64,000 nucleotides of DNA from CAWIHK01 sp963835935 (GTDB taxonomy: Bacteria; Bacteroidota; Ignavibacteria; UBA10030; CAVZMI01). The stretch spans positions 434,001-498,000 of the forward strand of contig CAWIHK010000005.1 in assembly GCA_963835935.1 (NCBI GenBank), in the 5' to 3' direction. The notes under the pieces were generated by a model. It saw only the letters and a program-made list of their open reading frames with translations. It did not search any database and was not told the DNA's origin. Of this stretch, positions 63,937 through 64,000 are shown one piece after another (within the stretch, counting starts at the first letter, position 1; each line of letters starts with the position of its first letter). Both the position numbers and the translations under genes were made by a program.

Positions 63937-64000
63937 ATGGCAAAAGAAATTATTGTTGTTTCAGAAATTCTTCAGGGAAAAATTTCCGATATCACTTATG
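63937..64000 (+). CDS. etfA: Electron transfer flavoprotein alpha subunit, 5' end only
   Basis: Only the first 21 codons are in the window. They read MAKEIIVVSEILQGKISDITY, which fits the first strand of EtfA (the IxVVxExxxGxIxxxT pattern), and GGGAAG precedes the ATG. Location after etfB supports the call. The gene runs off the right edge. Confidence 0.8.
   Translation, partial: MAKEIIVVSEILQGKISDITY

Noticed and set aside
1..64000. CRISPR arrays, rRNA and tRNA genes
   Set aside because: No regularly spaced direct repeats with unique spacers were seen, and no cloverleaf or rRNA-like segments were recognised by eye.

Overview
The window looks like a chromosomal segment of a Gram-negative bacterium of the Ignavibacteria/Chlorobi side of the Bacteroidota group. 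Evidence for this: a type IX secretion sorting domain of the YPNPFNP type, a PorT-like beta-barrel protein, a TolC/RND/HlyD pump and secreted proteins with Sec signals (outer membrane), a MurE with the DNPR motif (meso-diaminopimelate wall), Shine-Dalgarno sites of the AGGAGG type, and moderate to low GC. The taxonomic placement is an inference. No rRNA, tRNA or CRISPR array was seen.

Layout. 119-7217: a tightly packed two-component block (coiled-coil/receiver protein with a frameshift, lone receiver, hybrid kinase, two receiver-kinase proteins) with no DNA-binding output. 7687-9351: ilvD. 9612-9768: a palindrome-rich element with inverted ends. 9787-17237: a LysE-type exporter, then a TetR-TolC-HlyD-RND efflux operon on the minus strand with paired TGACT-N3-AGTCA operators. 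17789-21831: lon and dnaX, overlapping. 22107-30125: secreted proteins (Ig-like plus lysozyme-like; a propeller-like protein with 74-residue repeats; a small T9SS cargo), interrupted by an IS4-family element that carries an AbrB-like passenger gene. 30387-33845: a small hypothetical protein, thioredoxin, and a chemoreceptor with an internal, circularly permuted sugar-binding domain.

34102-51528 is a nearly complete dcw cluster on the plus strand: MraZ box, mraZ, rsmH, ftsL, ftsI (with PASTA), murE, murF, mraY, murD, ftsW, murG, a membrane protein, murC, ftsQ, ftsA, ftsZ. It builds and directs septal peptidoglycan; murB and ddl are absent. murD is frameshifted by one base and murF lacks a usual start codon.

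51653-54178 is an AT-rich three-gene cassette with overlapping genes: an unknown helical protein, an HEVGH metallopeptidase-like protein and a dCTP-deaminase-like protein. It is the best candidate for an undescribed (possibly anti-phage) system. The remainder holds two related lipoproteins, a DinB-like protein, a ketopantoate reductase-like protein, a glycosidase locus (GH3, beta-barrel, GH5-like) on the minus strand, and etfB with the first codons of etfA at the right edge.

The two strongest leads are the permuted-sensor chemoreceptor (31308-33845) and the metallopeptidase/dCTP-deaminase cassette (51653-54178). Two single-base frame breaks (near 931 and near 42484) suggest that this sequence contains some indel errors, so frame-based claims should be checked against reads.
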